Shown: in pieces, positions 27,170-35,600 of the stretch
Numbering within the stretch: position 1 is the first letter of the stretch
Layout of the letters: every line of letters starts with the position of its first letter
Source of the DNA: Caulobacterales bacterium
Lineage (GTDB): Bacteria > Pseudomonadota > Alphaproteobacteria > Caulobacterales > Caulobacteraceae
Direction of reading: 5' to 3'
NCBI GenBank assembly: GCA_947474395.1
Contig: CANJID010000022.1
Coordinates: forward strand, 1 to 54,574
Length of the DNA stretch: 54,574 nucleotides
Notes under the pieces: model-generated
Databases searched by the model: none
Told to the model about the DNA's origin: nothing
The model's input: the letters and a program-made list of their open reading frames with translations, nothing else
Program-made: the position numbers and the translations under genes

Positions 27170-28726
27170 CTAGTTCGACAGGCGCAGCTTGCCAATAGAG
27201 CCGGCGATGTTGGCGAAGGCGTCCGAGAGGTCGGCCACGTCCGGCACGTCGTAGAACTTGTCGGTAGAGGAGGCGCAGCCCGACAGGGCGGGCGGGGCCG
27301 TGCCCGAAAGGTCGATCCGCACCGTGTACACGGTCACGCCGGCGTTCTTCATGTTGGTGCAGATCAGGGCCATGCGCTCGTCGATCTTGTCGCCTCGCGC
27401 CGAGGCGCTGCCCGAGCTGATCCCGAGGCGCCCCTGCCAGAGATAGCCTTCGCCGTTGTAGTTGGAATCGTTGGGGTTCGACTGGTCTCCCATGGTGTTG
27501 TCGCCGTCGGTCAGCAGCACCAGAATCTTCTTGGTGTTGGCGTCCGAATAGGCCACGCCGTCCGAGAACGGCGCGCTGGGCGACAGGGCGAACCAGCCCC
27601 AGGCCAGACCCATGGCGATGTTGGTGTCGCCCACCGCCGACATGGCGTTGATCTTCGATTTGACGGTCGTGGTGCTGGTGGTCAAGCGCTGCAGCGGAGT
27701 CAGGGAGCAGCCGGCGTTCGGCCCCTTGATGTAGCCCGAGCTCGTGGTGCCGCCGGAGGGCGTCTGGTCGTACTTGCTGAGATAGCCCTGGCGGGTCTGC
27801 CAGTTGGAGCTGCTGGTCTCGTCGGGCACGTAGTTGTTCGGGAAGTCGTAGTAGGTGGTCCCGTGCCAGTTCGACCCCGAGACGATGGTGTCGTCGTCCG
27901 GCTCGTCGGGGGCGAAGAAGGGGACGATCATCGTCGCCTTGTTGGTGCTGACCGGGGCGGTGTCCTGCACGTCGTAGGGCTGGGGACGCGCCTCGACGCA
28001 GCCGCCCCAGCTCACGCCCATCTGGCTCAGCATGGTGAAGCGGTTGGTCTGCGCCGTGGCGAAGATGTCCGAGCCGTAGGCGGTCGGCAGGTTGTTGAGC
28101 ATCCAGGTGGCGGTCTGGTAGGTCGAGCCGACGTTCACCGTCATGGAGAACGGGACCACGGCGATCTTCAGGGCGGTGGCGTCGCTGGAGTCGACCGAGG
28201 CGGCCAGGGTGTCGACCAGGTCGTTGGCGGCGGTCTTCAGGGTCGCCAGCTTGGCGCCGGCCATGGAGCCGGTGTTGTCCAGCACCAGGGCGATCTCGAC
28301 ATGGCCCAGGCCCCACTTCACCGTCGATTTCGCCTGGACGGGCATGGTCTGGTAGCCGGTGATCGAGGTCAGGGTGGTCTTGACCGTCGAGGTGGCCACT
28401 AGGTCCAGCTGGCCGACCGTGGGGGTCACCGTCAGGGTGATGGTCCCCAGGCCCTTGTCGTTCAGGTTGGCGTTCAGCCAGGACGTGGCTTTGGAATTGA
28501 GGGTCGTCTGGGCGGTGCCGGCGGGCAGGTGGGCCAGCGCCAGGGCGGTGGCGTCCAGGGCGTCCTGCAGATTGTTGCGGCTGGACATGGCGCGCGAGAC
28601 GTCGAGACCGACCCCCGCGGCGATCACCACCGGGACCATGGCGACGGCGACGAGGGTCGCCACCGAGCCCTGACGCGCCATAGCGAAGCGCTGCAGCCAC
28701 GACGCCTTCGTCTTCCGGGCGCTCAT
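27170..28726 (-). CDS. TadG-like pilus-assembly protein with von Willebrand A domain (copy 2)
   Basis: A 518-residue paralogue of 25467-27020 with the same order of features: basic N-terminus, membrane helix GSVATLVAVAMVPVVIAAG, TadE/G helix, VWA metal site DNTGSMAG and LLTDGDNTMG, the WGGCVEARPQPYDVQDTAP segment and the C-terminus SIGKLRLSN. The proteins differ mainly in the first 15 residues and at scattered positions, and the DNA is also very alike, which indicates recent tandem duplication or gene conversion. The gene pair has its own promoter regions, each with a GGTTA/TAACC inverted repeat. It is upstream of copy 1 on the minus strand. Confidence 0.9.
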   Translation of the reverse strand: MSARKTKASWLQRFAMARQGSVATLVAVAMVPVVIAAGVGLDVSRAMSSRNNLQDALDATALALAHLPAGTAQTTLNSKATSWLNANLNDKGLGTITLTVTPTVGQLDLVATSTVKTTLTSITGYQTMPVQAKSTVKWGLGHVEIALVLDNTGSMAGAKLATLKTAANDLVDTLAASVDSSDATALKIAVVPFSMTVNVGSTYQTATWMLNNLPTAYGSDIFATAQTNRFTMLSQMGVSWGGCVEARPQPYDVQDTAPVSTNKATMIVPFFAPDEPDDDTIVSGSNWHGTTYYDFPNNYVPDETSSSNWQTRQGYLSKYDQTPSGGTTSSGYIKGPNAGCSLTPLQRLTTSTTTVKSKINAMSAVGDTNIAMGLAWGWFALSPSAPFSDGVAYSDANTKKILVLLTDGDNTMGDQSNPNDSNYNGEGYLWQGRLGISSGSASARGDKIDERMALICTNMKNAGVTVYTVRIDLSGTAPPALSGCASSTDKFYDVPDVADLSDAFANIAGSIGKLRLSN

Positions 28727-28818
28727 ACGCACTGTCCACTGGTCGATCGTCGAGGGGAATTCGCCTCGGGCACGGGAAGGAATGCGCCTGCGCGGTAAAC
28801 AATTCAGTCGGTGCAAGA

Positions 28819-28836
28819 GGTTACCGCCCGCTAACC
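28819..28836 (-). promoter_or_regulatory. Inverted repeat upstream of TadG-like copy 2
   Basis: GGTTA and TAACC are separated by 8 bases, about 93 bases before the start of the gene. It corresponds to the repeat before copy 1 and lies in a 252-base gap (28727-28978) that otherwise shows no coding frame. Confidence 0.4.
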
Positions 28837-28978
28837 CTGTGCGATCAACGCGGGTGTCCGCCGGGCGACGGGGGAAATTCCCGTTTCGACTCAGAAAGAT
28901 CGGCTCAGCAACGCCGGGCGAGTACCTGCGAATGTTTGGCGAGAAACGTCGTATTCCGTGCGTCAAGCCGCCGCAGGG

Positions 28979-29521
28979 TCAGTCGAGGGCGCCGACCTCG
29001 GGCATTCCCCGGAATCGGCCCGCGGCGTCCATGCCGTAGCCCACCAGGAAGCGCGCCGGCGCCTCCCAGGCCACGAAGTCCGGCTCCATCTCCCGCGGCT
29101 GCGGCCAGGGCTTGCGGGCGAAGACGGCGGAGATCACTTCGCTGGCGCCGGCTTCCATCGCCACCCGCACGGCGGCGCGCAGGGTCAGGCCGGAGTCCAG
29201 CACCTCGTCCAGGATCAGAACCCGGCGGCCCTCGGCAGGGCGTTGCAGGCCGGAGCGGACGATCACCCGCCCCCCCGAGGCGCGCTCGTCCCCGTAGGAG
29301 GTCAGCCACAGGGCGTCGAAGAGGGGATTCACGCCCTGGCGCGACAGGGCCCGCGTCAGGTCCGCGGCGAACCACAGGCCACCGGTCAGGAGGCAGACCG
29401 CCACGGTCTCGTCGTCGATGCGGGGGGCGATAAGAGCGGCCAGGGCCTCGACCCGCCGGGCGACCTCGCCGGCTTCCAGCAAGATTTCTGGCCCCAGCAG
29501 GATCTCCGGCGCCTCAGCCAT
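28979..29521 (-). CDS. hpt: Phosphoribosyltransferase, probable hypoxanthine phosphoribosyltransferase
   Basis: A 180-residue purine-salvage enzyme that condenses a purine base with PRPP. The PRPP-binding loop is VLILDEVLDSGLTLRAA (about residues 101-117), and the substrate-side segment EAPARFLVGYGMDAAGRFR is the Hpt-type C-terminal flap (FLVGYGMD is a good Hpt marker). The ATG overlaps the stop of the DUF3426 gene by 8 bases, so translation is likely coupled. No purine riboswitch is visible. Specificity for hypoxanthine versus guanine is not resolved. Confidence 0.88.
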   Translation of the reverse strand: MAEAPEILLGPEILLEAGEVARRVEALAALIAPRIDDETVAVCLLTGGLWFAADLTRALSRQGVNPLFDALWLTSYGDERASGGRVIVRSGLQRPAEGRRVLILDEVLDSGLTLRAAVRVAMEAGASEVISAVFARKPWPQPREMEPDFVAWEAPARFLVGYGMDAAGRFRGMPEVGALD

Positions 29522-30476
29522 GCTTGGAAAGGTGCAGTCCGGCCGCCTCGGCCTCGTGGTGCAGGCTGGTCGGCTCGGATGCGTGCTCCGGGGCGTGCCC
29601 GCCGCCGTGCCCTGCGCCAGGGTCGGCGGGCAGGGCGTAGGGGGACTCGGCCGGGAGGGGCTCGGCGGTCTTGGCCACCGGGGGGGCGGGCAGGGCCGGC
29701 TCGGCGCGGCCGCGCAGGTCGATCGGCACGCCGTGGCCGATGGGATGCTTGGCGGCGACCGTCTTTTCGAACACGAATTCCACCCGCACCCCGGCCGCCG
29801 CGGTCGGCGGATCGAGGAAGCTGGCGCCGAAGGGCGCGGTCTTGCCCGGCTCGATATGCTCGGTCCCGGGCTCGACCACGGTGGAGGCGAGGGTCTTGCC
29901 GGCCTTGTCGAGCAGGCTGATCTTCAGCGCCGTGGCCTTGCGCGCCCGGGTCTCGACGTTGCGCAGGGTCCCGGTGACGGTGACCGCCACGTGGCCGTCC
30001 TTCAGCCCCGGCGCGGCCAGGACGTTCTCAGGCGACAGCCCGACAGGGTTCACCGGCAGGCCGATCCTGGCGTAGGCCCCGGCGGTGCGCGGCACGAGCC
30101 GCACCACATCGACCCGGAACAGGAAGGCGGCGAGCAGCAGGGCCAGGACCGCGGCGCCCAGTCCGCCCCAGACCACGCCGGCGGCGGCGGCCTTGCGGGT
30201 TTCCTTGCGGGCCTGGACCTTGGCGCGGAAGGCCTTGGGCAGGGGTTCTGCGCCGGTCGCAGCAGGGGCTTCGGCGGCGGCGGCCACAGCCGTCTCCCGC
30301 GCGGGCGGGGCCGAGGGGACGGCCGGCTCATCGAAGGAAAGGTCCATCCGCGCATCGCTGCGGGACGCGCGCCAGGACGAGCCGCAGGCCGCGCAACGCA
30401 CGGAACGGCTCGTCTCGCCGAAAGCATCGTCGGCGAGGAAATAGCGGGTGGCGCACTCAGGGCAGGTCAGTATCAT
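29514..30476 (-). CDS. MJ0042-type zinc-ribbon membrane protein with DUF3426
   Basis: The 320-residue product starts with the zinc ribbon MILTCPECATRYFLADDAF...CAACG (two Cys-x-x-Cys pairs within residues 5-33). A proline/alanine-rich linker follows, then one membrane helix (about 113-133, VVWGGLGAAVLALLLAAFLF) and a periplasmic FxLD/DUF3426 beta domain that ends in a histidine-rich tail (GHGGGHAPEHASE and LHLSKHG). The family is widespread in alphaproteobacteria and of unknown role. It is divergent from ftsE (65 bases). The start is set by the zinc-ribbon methionine; a longer frame upstream lacks a ribosome binding site. Confidence 0.87.
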   Translation of the reverse strand: MILTCPECATRYFLADDAFGETSRSVRCAACGSSWRASRSDARMDLSFDEPAVPSAPPARETAVAAAAEAPAATGAEPLPKAFRAKVQARKETRKAAAAGVVWGGLGAAVLALLLAAFLFRVDVVRLVPRTAGAYARIGLPVNPVGLSPENVLAAPGLKDGHVAVTVTGTLRNVETRARKATALKISLLDKAGKTLASTVVEPGTEHIEPGKTAPFGASFLDPPTAAAGVRVEFVFEKTVAAKHPIGHGVPIDLRGRAEPALPAPPVAKTAEPLPAESPYALPADPGAGHGGGHAPEHASEPTSLHHEAEAAGLHLSKHG

Positions 30477-30541
30477 GGTCGCGAACCAGTGATCCCGCTC
30501 GATTTCGGGCCGCCGCATTCCGGCGTTCCTGTCCAGGCACG

Positions 30542-31255
30542 ATGTCCAGGCAAGGTGCAGACCCCATCGAGCGGCCGTCGGCCACGGCCAGCTCCCCCAT
30601 CGTCGCCTTCCAGGCCGTCGGCATGCGTTACGGACGCGCGCCGGAAGTCCTGCGCGACATCGACCTCACTTTGGCGCCTGGCTCCTTCCATTTCCTTACC
30701 GGGGCGTCAGGAGCGGGAAAGAGTTCGCTCCTGAAGCTTATTTATCTCGCCCACAGGCCCTCCCGCGGCCTGATCAGCCTGTTCGGACAGGACGTTTCCC
30801 TGATGGGCCGGCGCGAACTTCCCGCCCTGCGGCGGCGGATCGGGGTGGTGTTCCAGGAATTTCGCCTGCTGGAGCACCTCTCGGCCTTCGACAACGTGGC
30901 CCTGCCCCTGCGCATCGCCGGCCAGCGGCCGGAAAGCTATCGGGCCGACGTGGCGGAACTCCTTGCCTGGGTGGGGCTGGGCAAGCGCATGCACGCCATG
31001 CCCGCGACCCTCTCGGGGGGCGAGAAGCAGCGGCTGGCGATCGCCCGGGCGGTGGTGGCCAAGCCCGACATCCTTCTGGCGGACGAGCCCACCGGCAACG
31101 TCGACCACGAGATGGCGCTTCGCATCATGCGCCTGTTCGTGGAGCTGAACCGGCTGGGGACCACCGTGATGATCGCCAGCCACGACCAGGACCTGGTCTC
31201 CCGCTTCGGGGCCCCGGTGCTGCACCTTTCGGAGGGACGGCTTGCGCCCGTCTGA
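30542..31255 (+). CDS. ftsE: Cell division ATP-binding protein FtsE
   Basis: The ATPase of the FtsEX complex that couples division to peptidoglycan hydrolase activation. The 237-residue ABC protein has Walker A GASGAGKSSLL (about 54-64), the Q-loop VVFQEFRLL, the ABC signature LSGGEKQR and Walker B ILLADEPTGNVD followed by the SHD switch histidine. FVELNRLGTTVMIASHD is FtsE-like. An unusual 20-residue leader precedes the domain; the ribosome binding site is weak (AGG). ftsX follows 15 bases downstream, then ydcF-like and plsC, forming one operon. Confidence 0.95.
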   Translation: MSRQGADPIERPSATASSPIVAFQAVGMRYGRAPEVLRDIDLTLAPGSFHFLTGASGAGKSSLLKLIYLAHRPSRGLISLFGQDVSLMGRRELPALRRRIGVVFQEFRLLEHLSAFDNVALPLRIAGQRPESYRADVAELLAWVGLGKRMHAMPATLSGGEKQRLAIARAVVAKPDILLADEPTGNVDHEMALRIMRLFVELNRLGTTVMIASHDQDLVSRFGAPVLHLSEGRLAPV

Positions 31256-31270
31256 CTTAAGCTCCGCCGC

Positions 31271-32173
31271 ATGAGTCTAGACGGCGATCCCGACGACTGG
31301 ACGCGGTGGAAGCCCGCGCCACTGCTGCCGCGACAGGACGGGCGCGACCGGGGCCTGGCCTTCGTCATCGCGGTGCTGTGCTTCCTGGCGACTCTGATGG
31401 CCTTCGCCAGCCTGGCGGCGAACCGGGCGGCCGAGGGCTGGGTGCGCGACCTTTCCGCCTCCGCCACCATCCAGGTGCGCCCCCGCGACGGGGAGACCGA
31501 TTCCGAGGCCGCCGCCCGGGCCGCCGAGGCCCTCGCCGCCGTCAAGGGCGTGACCGAGGCCGCGAGCCTGGACCGGGCCGCTTCCGAAAAGCTGCTGGAG
31601 CCCTGGCTGGGCCAGGGGGGAATCCCCGCCGACCTGCCGATCCCGCGCCTGGTCACCGTCGAGCTCGACCCCAAGGCGCCCGCGACCGCCGGCGCCCTCA
31701 ACGGGGCTCTGCGCGAGGCCGGGGTGGACGGGGAGGTGGACGACCACAGCCGCTGGCTCGCCGACGTGAAGCGCTCCGCCGGGGCGATCGGCGGGACCGC
31801 CATCGGCGCGGGCCTGCTGGTGGCCATGGCCGCCGCCGCCGTGATCGCCTTCGCCACCCGGGCGGGGCTCGCCGCCCGGCACGAGGTGGTCGAGGTCCTG
31901 CACCTGGCCGGCGCTCAGGACGCCTTCGTCGCCCGCCTGTTCCAGCGCCGCTTCGCCCTCCTCGCCGCCCGCGCGGGCCTCTACGGCGCCGCCGCCGCCG
32001 CGGCCCTGGCCGCCGCCGCCCATGTCTTCGGCGGTTCGGACGGCTTCACCCCGGTCCTGCCCATGGTGTGGAACGACCTTTTCGCCGCCTTGCCGGTTCC
32101 GATCCTGGCGGCCATGGTCGCCGCCGTCGCCGCGCGAGGGACCGCCATGCGCCTGCTCAAGGCCGAACCGTGA
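31271..32173 (+). CDS. ftsX: Cell division protein FtsX
   Basis: The membrane partner of FtsE. The 300-residue protein has four predicted helices: about 35-55 (FVIAVLCFLATLMAFASLAA), then about 180-200 and two near 230-290. Between helix 1 and 2 lies the periplasmic domain with SASATIQVRPRDGE, and the C-terminal FtsX/MacB-like region contains EVVEVLHLAGAQDAFVARLFQRRF. FtsX in other bacteria recruits EnvC-type activators; an EnvC-like gene is at 7776-8822 in this window. The stop overlaps the GTG of the next gene. Confidence 0.93.
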   Translation: MSLDGDPDDWTRWKPAPLLPRQDGRDRGLAFVIAVLCFLATLMAFASLAANRAAEGWVRDLSASATIQVRPRDGETDSEAAARAAEALAAVKGVTEAASLDRAASEKLLEPWLGQGGIPADLPIPRLVTVELDPKAPATAGALNGALREAGVDGEVDDHSRWLADVKRSAGAIGGTAIGAGLLVAMAAAAVIAFATRAGLAARHEVVEVLHLAGAQDAFVARLFQRRFALLAARAGLYGAAAAAALAAAAHVFGGSDGFTPVLPMVWNDLFAALPVPILAAMVAAVAARGTAMRLLKAEP

Positions 32174-32814
32174 AGAGCCTGGCGATCCTGGTGGTCCTGG
32201 CCCTGCTCTGGGGCGTGGGCCTGCTGGCCTTCGCCGACCGGGTGGCCCGCTCCACCCCGGCCGCCGACCCCGTTGTCGCCGACGGGGTGGTGGCGCTGAC
32301 GGGCTCGTCCTCGGTGCGGATCGAGGCGGCGACGCGGCTCCTGGAGGCGGGCAAGGCCAAGCGCCTGCTGATCTCCGGGGTCAACCGGGAGGTCACCCGC
32401 AAGGAGCTGCGCGAAGTCGGCCGGGGGACCAGCCGCACCTATGACTGCTGCGTCGACCTCGGCTTCCGCGCCGCCGACACCCAAGGCAACGCCCGCGAAA
32501 CCGCCAGCTGGGCGCGCTACTACAAATACAGGACCCTGATCGTGGTGACGGCCGACTACCACATGCCCAGAAGCCTGCTGGAGCTGCACGCGGCCCTGCC
32601 CGGCGTGATCCTTCGCCCCTATCCGGTCGCCACCGCCGAGCTCGATTCCCATGGCTGGTGGAGCAAGGGCGGCCAGACTCGCCGGATGACCCTGGAATAT
32701 TGCAAGTACCTGACGATCCTCGGTCGGGAGGCCATCCTGAAGATCGGGCGCAACCCCCAGGCGCAGACGGCCGCCCCCGCGCCGGCGCCCCCTGCGGCAA
32801 AGGCGGCCCCATGA
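32170..32814 (+). CDS. YdcF/DUF218 family protein
   Basis: The 214-residue protein has one N-terminal membrane helix (LAILVVLALLWGVGLLAF) followed by a DUF218 domain (VADGVVALTGSSSVRIEAA, LLISGVNREVTRKEL, TQGNARETASWARYYKYRTLIVVTADYHMPRS). Relatives include YdcF and SanA, envelope proteins of uncertain role, possibly in cell-wall metabolism. The GTG at 32170 shares bases with the ftsX stop (GTGA overlap), so translation is coupled. The product lies between FtsX and PlsC in the operon. A proline-rich tail is present. Confidence 0.88.
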   Translation: MKSLAILVVLALLWGVGLLAFADRVARSTPAADPVVADGVVALTGSSSVRIEAATRLLEAGKAKRLLISGVNREVTRKELREVGRGTSRTYDCCVDLGFRAADTQGNARETASWARYYKYRTLIVVTADYHMPRSLLELHAALPGVILRPYPVATAELDSHGWWSKGGQTRRMTLEYCKYLTILGREAILKIGRNPQAQTAAPAPAPPAAKAAP

Positions 32815-33554
32815 GCGGGTCCGGCCCCAAGGCGTCGCCCGCTCTCGTCGCCCGCTCCCTGTTGTTCGCCCTGTGGCTCTACGGGCTCCTGGCGGTGATG
32901 GGCGTCGGCGGTCTGCCGGTCTTGCTTGGCCCGCGCTGGTGGTCGATGCGCTGGATGCGCTGGTGGGCGCAGTCCGTGGTCTGGGGCATGAAGGTCTTCG
33001 TCGGGATCGGCTTCGAGGTGCGGGGGCTGGAGCACCGACCCCCGGCGGGGGCCCTGGTAGCCTGCAAGCACCAGTGCATGTTCGACACCATCGCCCCCTT
33101 CATCTTCTTCGACGACACCTGTTTCGTCCTGAAGAAGGAGCTGACCATCCTGCCGGTCTACGGCTGGTTCGCAGCGAGGGCGCGGATGATCGCCGTCGAC
33201 CGCAGCGCTCACTCCAAGGCCCTGCGCGCCCTGGTCCACGCCTCGCGGGAGCGGTTGGCGGAGGGCCGCCAGGTCGTCATCTTCCCGGAAGGAACCCGCA
33301 AGGCGCCGGGGTCCGAGCCCGACTACAAGCCTGGCGTCGCGGCCCTCTATCGCGAGCTGGAGGCGCCCTGCACGCCGATGGCCACCAACTCTGGAGTCTG
33401 CTGGCCGCCGCACGGCCTGATCCGGCGTCCCGGGACCATCGTCTTCGAGTTCCTGCCGGCTATCCCGCCCGGCATGAAGCGGGCCAGCTTCATGGCGGTG
33501 CTGGAGGACACGATCGAGGCCGGCTCCAACCGCCTGATCGCGGAGCAGACCTAG
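32811..33554 (+). CDS. plsC: 1-acyl-sn-glycerol-3-phosphate acyltransferase
   Basis: PlsC adds the second acyl chain in phospholipid synthesis. The 247-residue membrane-associated enzyme has an N-terminal hydrophobic helix (SLLFALWLYGLLAVMGVGG) and the acyltransferase motifs HQCMFD (H-x4-D), a block II around LTILPVYGWF with RMIAVDRSAHS, and FPEGTRKAPGS. The ATG overlaps the previous stop in an ATGA quartet. It ends the ftsE operon; its stop overlaps the stop of the small gene on the opposite strand by 4 bases. Confidence 0.95.
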   Translation: MSGSGPKASPALVARSLLFALWLYGLLAVMGVGGLPVLLGPRWWSMRWMRWWAQSVVWGMKVFVGIGFEVRGLEHRPPAGALVACKHQCMFDTIAPFIFFDDTCFVLKKELTILPVYGWFAARARMIAVDRSAHSKALRALVHASRERLAEGRQVVIFPEGTRKAPGSEPDYKPGVAALYRELEAPCTPMATNSGVCWPPHGLIRRPGTIVFEFLPAIPPGMKRASFMAVLEDTIEAGSNRLIAEQT

Positions 33555-33784
33555 GCGCCCTTTTCCGCGGCGTCGGCGTCGGTCTTGCGCAGGGCGTCGG
33601 CCTCATTGCGTTTGCGCGCCTCCGCCTCGAACAGGCGGGCCAGGTTGTCGCCGATCTTGCGGTGGTTGAAGTTGCTCTCCTGGAAGGCCCGCTGCATGCG
33701 GTAGAGCGCCCAGCGCTGTTCCTTGCTGAGGCTGTCGAGGGCGGCGTGATGCTCGTCCTCGATGTCGGCGGCCGTCACCGGCAT
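33551..33784 (-). CDS. Small hypothetical protein, 77 aa
   Basis: A short helical, charged protein (AADIEDEHHAALDSLSKEQ, then RWALYRMQRAFQESNFNHRKIGDNLARLFEAEARKRNEAD) ending in acidic/basic repeats. GGAGGAG lies 6 bases before ATG 33784, a very strong site that decides the start over a longer frame upstream. It has no signal peptide or known motif. It lies downstream of coq7 on the same strand and is convergent with plsC. The family is probably conserved in alphaproteobacteria but I cannot name it. Confidence 0.72.
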   Translation of the reverse strand: MPVTAADIEDEHHAALDSLSKEQRWALYRMQRAFQESNFNHRKIGDNLARLFEAEARKRNEADALRKTDADAAEKGA

Positions 33785-33842
33785 GGCTGTCTCCTCCCGC
33801 TGTCCGGGATTCAACGCGTCCGGCCCCCAAACGGGTCCGCGC

Positions 33843-34406
33843 CTACAGTTTCTCCGAAATCCTGATCGCCAGGCGGCAGCCGGCGCGGATGGCGGCGGCC
33901 AGGACGGGATAGCCCGGCGCGTCCCTGGCGCCGGCCTCGGTGGCGAGGTCCTTGTGGGCCAGCTCGTCGTCACGGAACTTCGTCAGGTCCGCCGCCAGCT
34001 CGGGCTCGCGCTCGGCCAGTTCGGCGATCTGGCCGGCGTAGTGCTGCTCGATCACCGTCTCCACCGCCTCGGTGCAGGCGTGGGCGGCCTTCTCGCCCAT
34101 CAGGGCCGTGCCGGCGCCCAGGGCGAAGCCCGCGACCCGCCAGAACGGCGCCATGAGGGTGGGGCGCACCCCCCGTTCCACCAGGAGCTTGTCGAAGGCC
34201 GCCAGGTGTTCGGCCTCGTGGCCTTCCATCTCGGTGAGCTGATCCGTGATGGCCTCACGGCCCTTCGCCGCCCCGAATACCGCCATCTGGCCACGGTAGA
34301 TGTGCACGGCGCCCAGTTCGCCCGCATGGTCGACGCGCAGCACCTCGGCCAGGCGCGAGGCGCTGGCCCCCGAGCCGGGCCGCGCGGGGTGGGACCGCCC
34401 GGTCAT
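33843..34406 (-). CDS. coq7: Demethoxyubiquinone hydroxylase (Coq7 family)
   Basis: A di-iron hydroxylase for the penultimate step of ubiquinone synthesis. The 187-residue protein has the Coq7 ligands in two E-x-x-H pairs: HAGELGAVHIYRGQ and MEGHEAEHLAAF in the first half, TEAVETVIEQHY and FRDDELAHKD in the second. C-terminal residues RLAIRISEKL match the family. The gene overlaps dsbB by 4 bases at its start and they form a yqaA-dsbB-coq7 minus-strand operon. It is a membrane-associated enzyme with short hydrophobic helices rather than full transmembrane segments. Confidence 0.94.
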   Translation of the reverse strand: MTGRSHPARPGSGASASRLAEVLRVDHAGELGAVHIYRGQMAVFGAAKGREAITDQLTEMEGHEAEHLAAFDKLLVERGVRPTLMAPFWRVAGFALGAGTALMGEKAAHACTEAVETVIEQHYAGQIAELAEREPELAADLTKFRDDELAHKDLATEAGARDAPGYPVLAAAIRAGCRLAIRISEKL

Positions 34407-34945
34407 TTGCGCAGCTTCCCGCGGAAGGCCACCAGGAGGCTGATGACCGACAGCACGATCGAGATCAGGACATTGTAGCCGGCCATGGACAGGCCGTAGA
34501 GCCGCCAGCTCGCCTCGTCGCAGGCCGGCGCGCGGATCTTGGCGCCGGCGAATAGGTCGGCCACCGAATGCTCGGAGATCGCCCCGCCACCCGCTCCGCT
34601 GCAGGTGGTGGGACCCGGCCACCATTTCCACTCGGCGCCCGCGTGGTAGGCGGCGACCACGGCTCCCGTCGCGAACAGGACGCCCAGGATCAGGGAGGCG
34701 GTGCGCTCGTGCCGGCGGCCGGTCTGGCCGAGGCCGAAGCCGATCAGGCCGGTGGCCAGCGCGGCCCAGTAGACCTCCCGCTGACGCAGGCACAGGGTGC
34801 AGGGCTCGTAGTGGCCGAAGCTCTCGAATCCGTGGGCGGTCGCCAGCATCGCCGCGGCGGCCGCGGCCGCGATCAGGGGCCAGGACTTCAGGATCGAGGG
34901 GCTCAACGCCATTCGCCGACTTAGCCCTGCCGGGGCGCCGCTCAC
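34403..34945 (-). CDS. dsbB: Disulfide bond formation protein B
   Basis: DsbB reoxidises DsbA and passes electrons to quinone in the inner membrane. The 180-residue protein has four predicted helices. The first cysteine pair is Cys49/Cys52 in EPCTLC, after helix 1, and the second is Cys115 (PTTCSG) and Cys142 (APACDE). Family residue QREVYW follows the first pair. The GTG at 34945 overlaps the yqaA stop in a GTGA quartet, which supports it; ATG 34912 is a shorter alternative. The neighbour coq7 makes ubiquinone, the electron acceptor of DsbB, a sensible pairing. Confidence 0.93.
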   Translation of the reverse strand: MSGAPAGLSRRMALSPSILKSWPLIAAAAAAAMLATAHGFESFGHYEPCTLCLRQREVYWAALATGLIGFGLGQTGRRHERTASLILGVLFATGAVVAAYHAGAEWKWWPGPTTCSGAGGGAISEHSVADLFAGAKIRAPACDEASWRLYGLSMAGYNVLISIVLSVISLLVAFRGKLRK

Positions 34946-35499
34946 AAGAGTTTCAGGAGCACGACCAGTCCCAGCAGGGCCAGGGCGGCCAGGCTCACCA
35001 CCAGGGCGAGGCGCTTCTCGATGAAGCCCTGGATCGGCGCTCCGTAGGCCCGGATCAGACCGGCCACCAGGAAGAAGCGGGCGCCCCGGATGACCAGCGA
35101 CGCCCCCAGGAACACCGGGTAGCTGAACTGGAACAGGCCCGAGGCGATGGCGGTCAGCTTGTAGGGCATGGGCGTGGCCAGGAGCAGCAGGCCGTATTTG
35201 CCGTACCAGCGCTCGAAGGCCTCCATGTTCCCGCCCGTCAGGCTGATGATCCAGTGCCCGACAGGGTTCAGGAAAAAGCCGATGCCGTAGCCGACGGTCC
35301 CGCCGGCCACCGAGGCGACCAGGCAGATCGCGGCGTTGCGCCAGGCGTGCTCGCGCCTGGCCAGCACCATGGGCATCAGCATCACGTCGGGGGGGATCGG
35401 GAAGAATACCCCCTCGCAGAAGGCCGTCAGGGCCAGCCAGCCCTGGGCGTTGGGGCTGGCGGCCAGGGCCATGATCTTGTCGTAGGACTTTCGAAGCAT
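34942..35499 (-). CDS. YqaA-like membrane protein (DedA/VTT superfamily)
   Basis: A 185-residue membrane protein with five or so helices. It shows the SNARE-associated/VTT family start LALTAFCEGVFFPIPPDVMLMPMVLAR, GTVGYGIGFFLNPVG (the glycine-rich re-entrant stretch) and AFERWYGKYGLLLLATPMPYKLTAIASGLF. Family members are implicated in lipid scrambling or membrane-potential maintenance. It overlaps the dsbB start, so the three genes yqaA-dsbB-coq7 are likely co-transcribed. Its upstream side is next to a strong inverted repeat at 35522-35569. Confidence 0.88.
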   Translation of the reverse strand: MLRKSYDKIMALAASPNAQGWLALTAFCEGVFFPIPPDVMLMPMVLARREHAWRNAAICLVASVAGGTVGYGIGFFLNPVGHWIISLTGGNMEAFERWYGKYGLLLLATPMPYKLTAIASGLFQFSYPVFLGASLVIRGARFFLVAGLIRAYGAPIQGFIEKRLALVVSLAALALLGLVVLLKLL

Positions 35500-35521
35500 G
35501 GCGCTGGTGTATCAGAGCGGA

Positions 35522-35569
35522 GAGCGCGTTTGGCGAAAGTGTGAGCGGTTTCGCCCTTCAAACGCGCTC
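35522..35569. repeat. Strong inverted repeat, REP-like
   Basis: Arms GAGCGCGTTTG and CAAACGCGCTC (35522-35532, 35559-35569) pair exactly, and inner arms GCGAAA/TTTCGC (35533-35538, 35549-35554) continue the stem across a 4-base bulge and a 10-base loop. It lies between two genes on the minus strand and has the look of an intergenic repeated palindrome, but copy number cannot be seen here. Confidence 0.6.
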
Positions 35570-35600
35570 AAATCCAAGACTTGGAGCCGCCAGCGGGACG

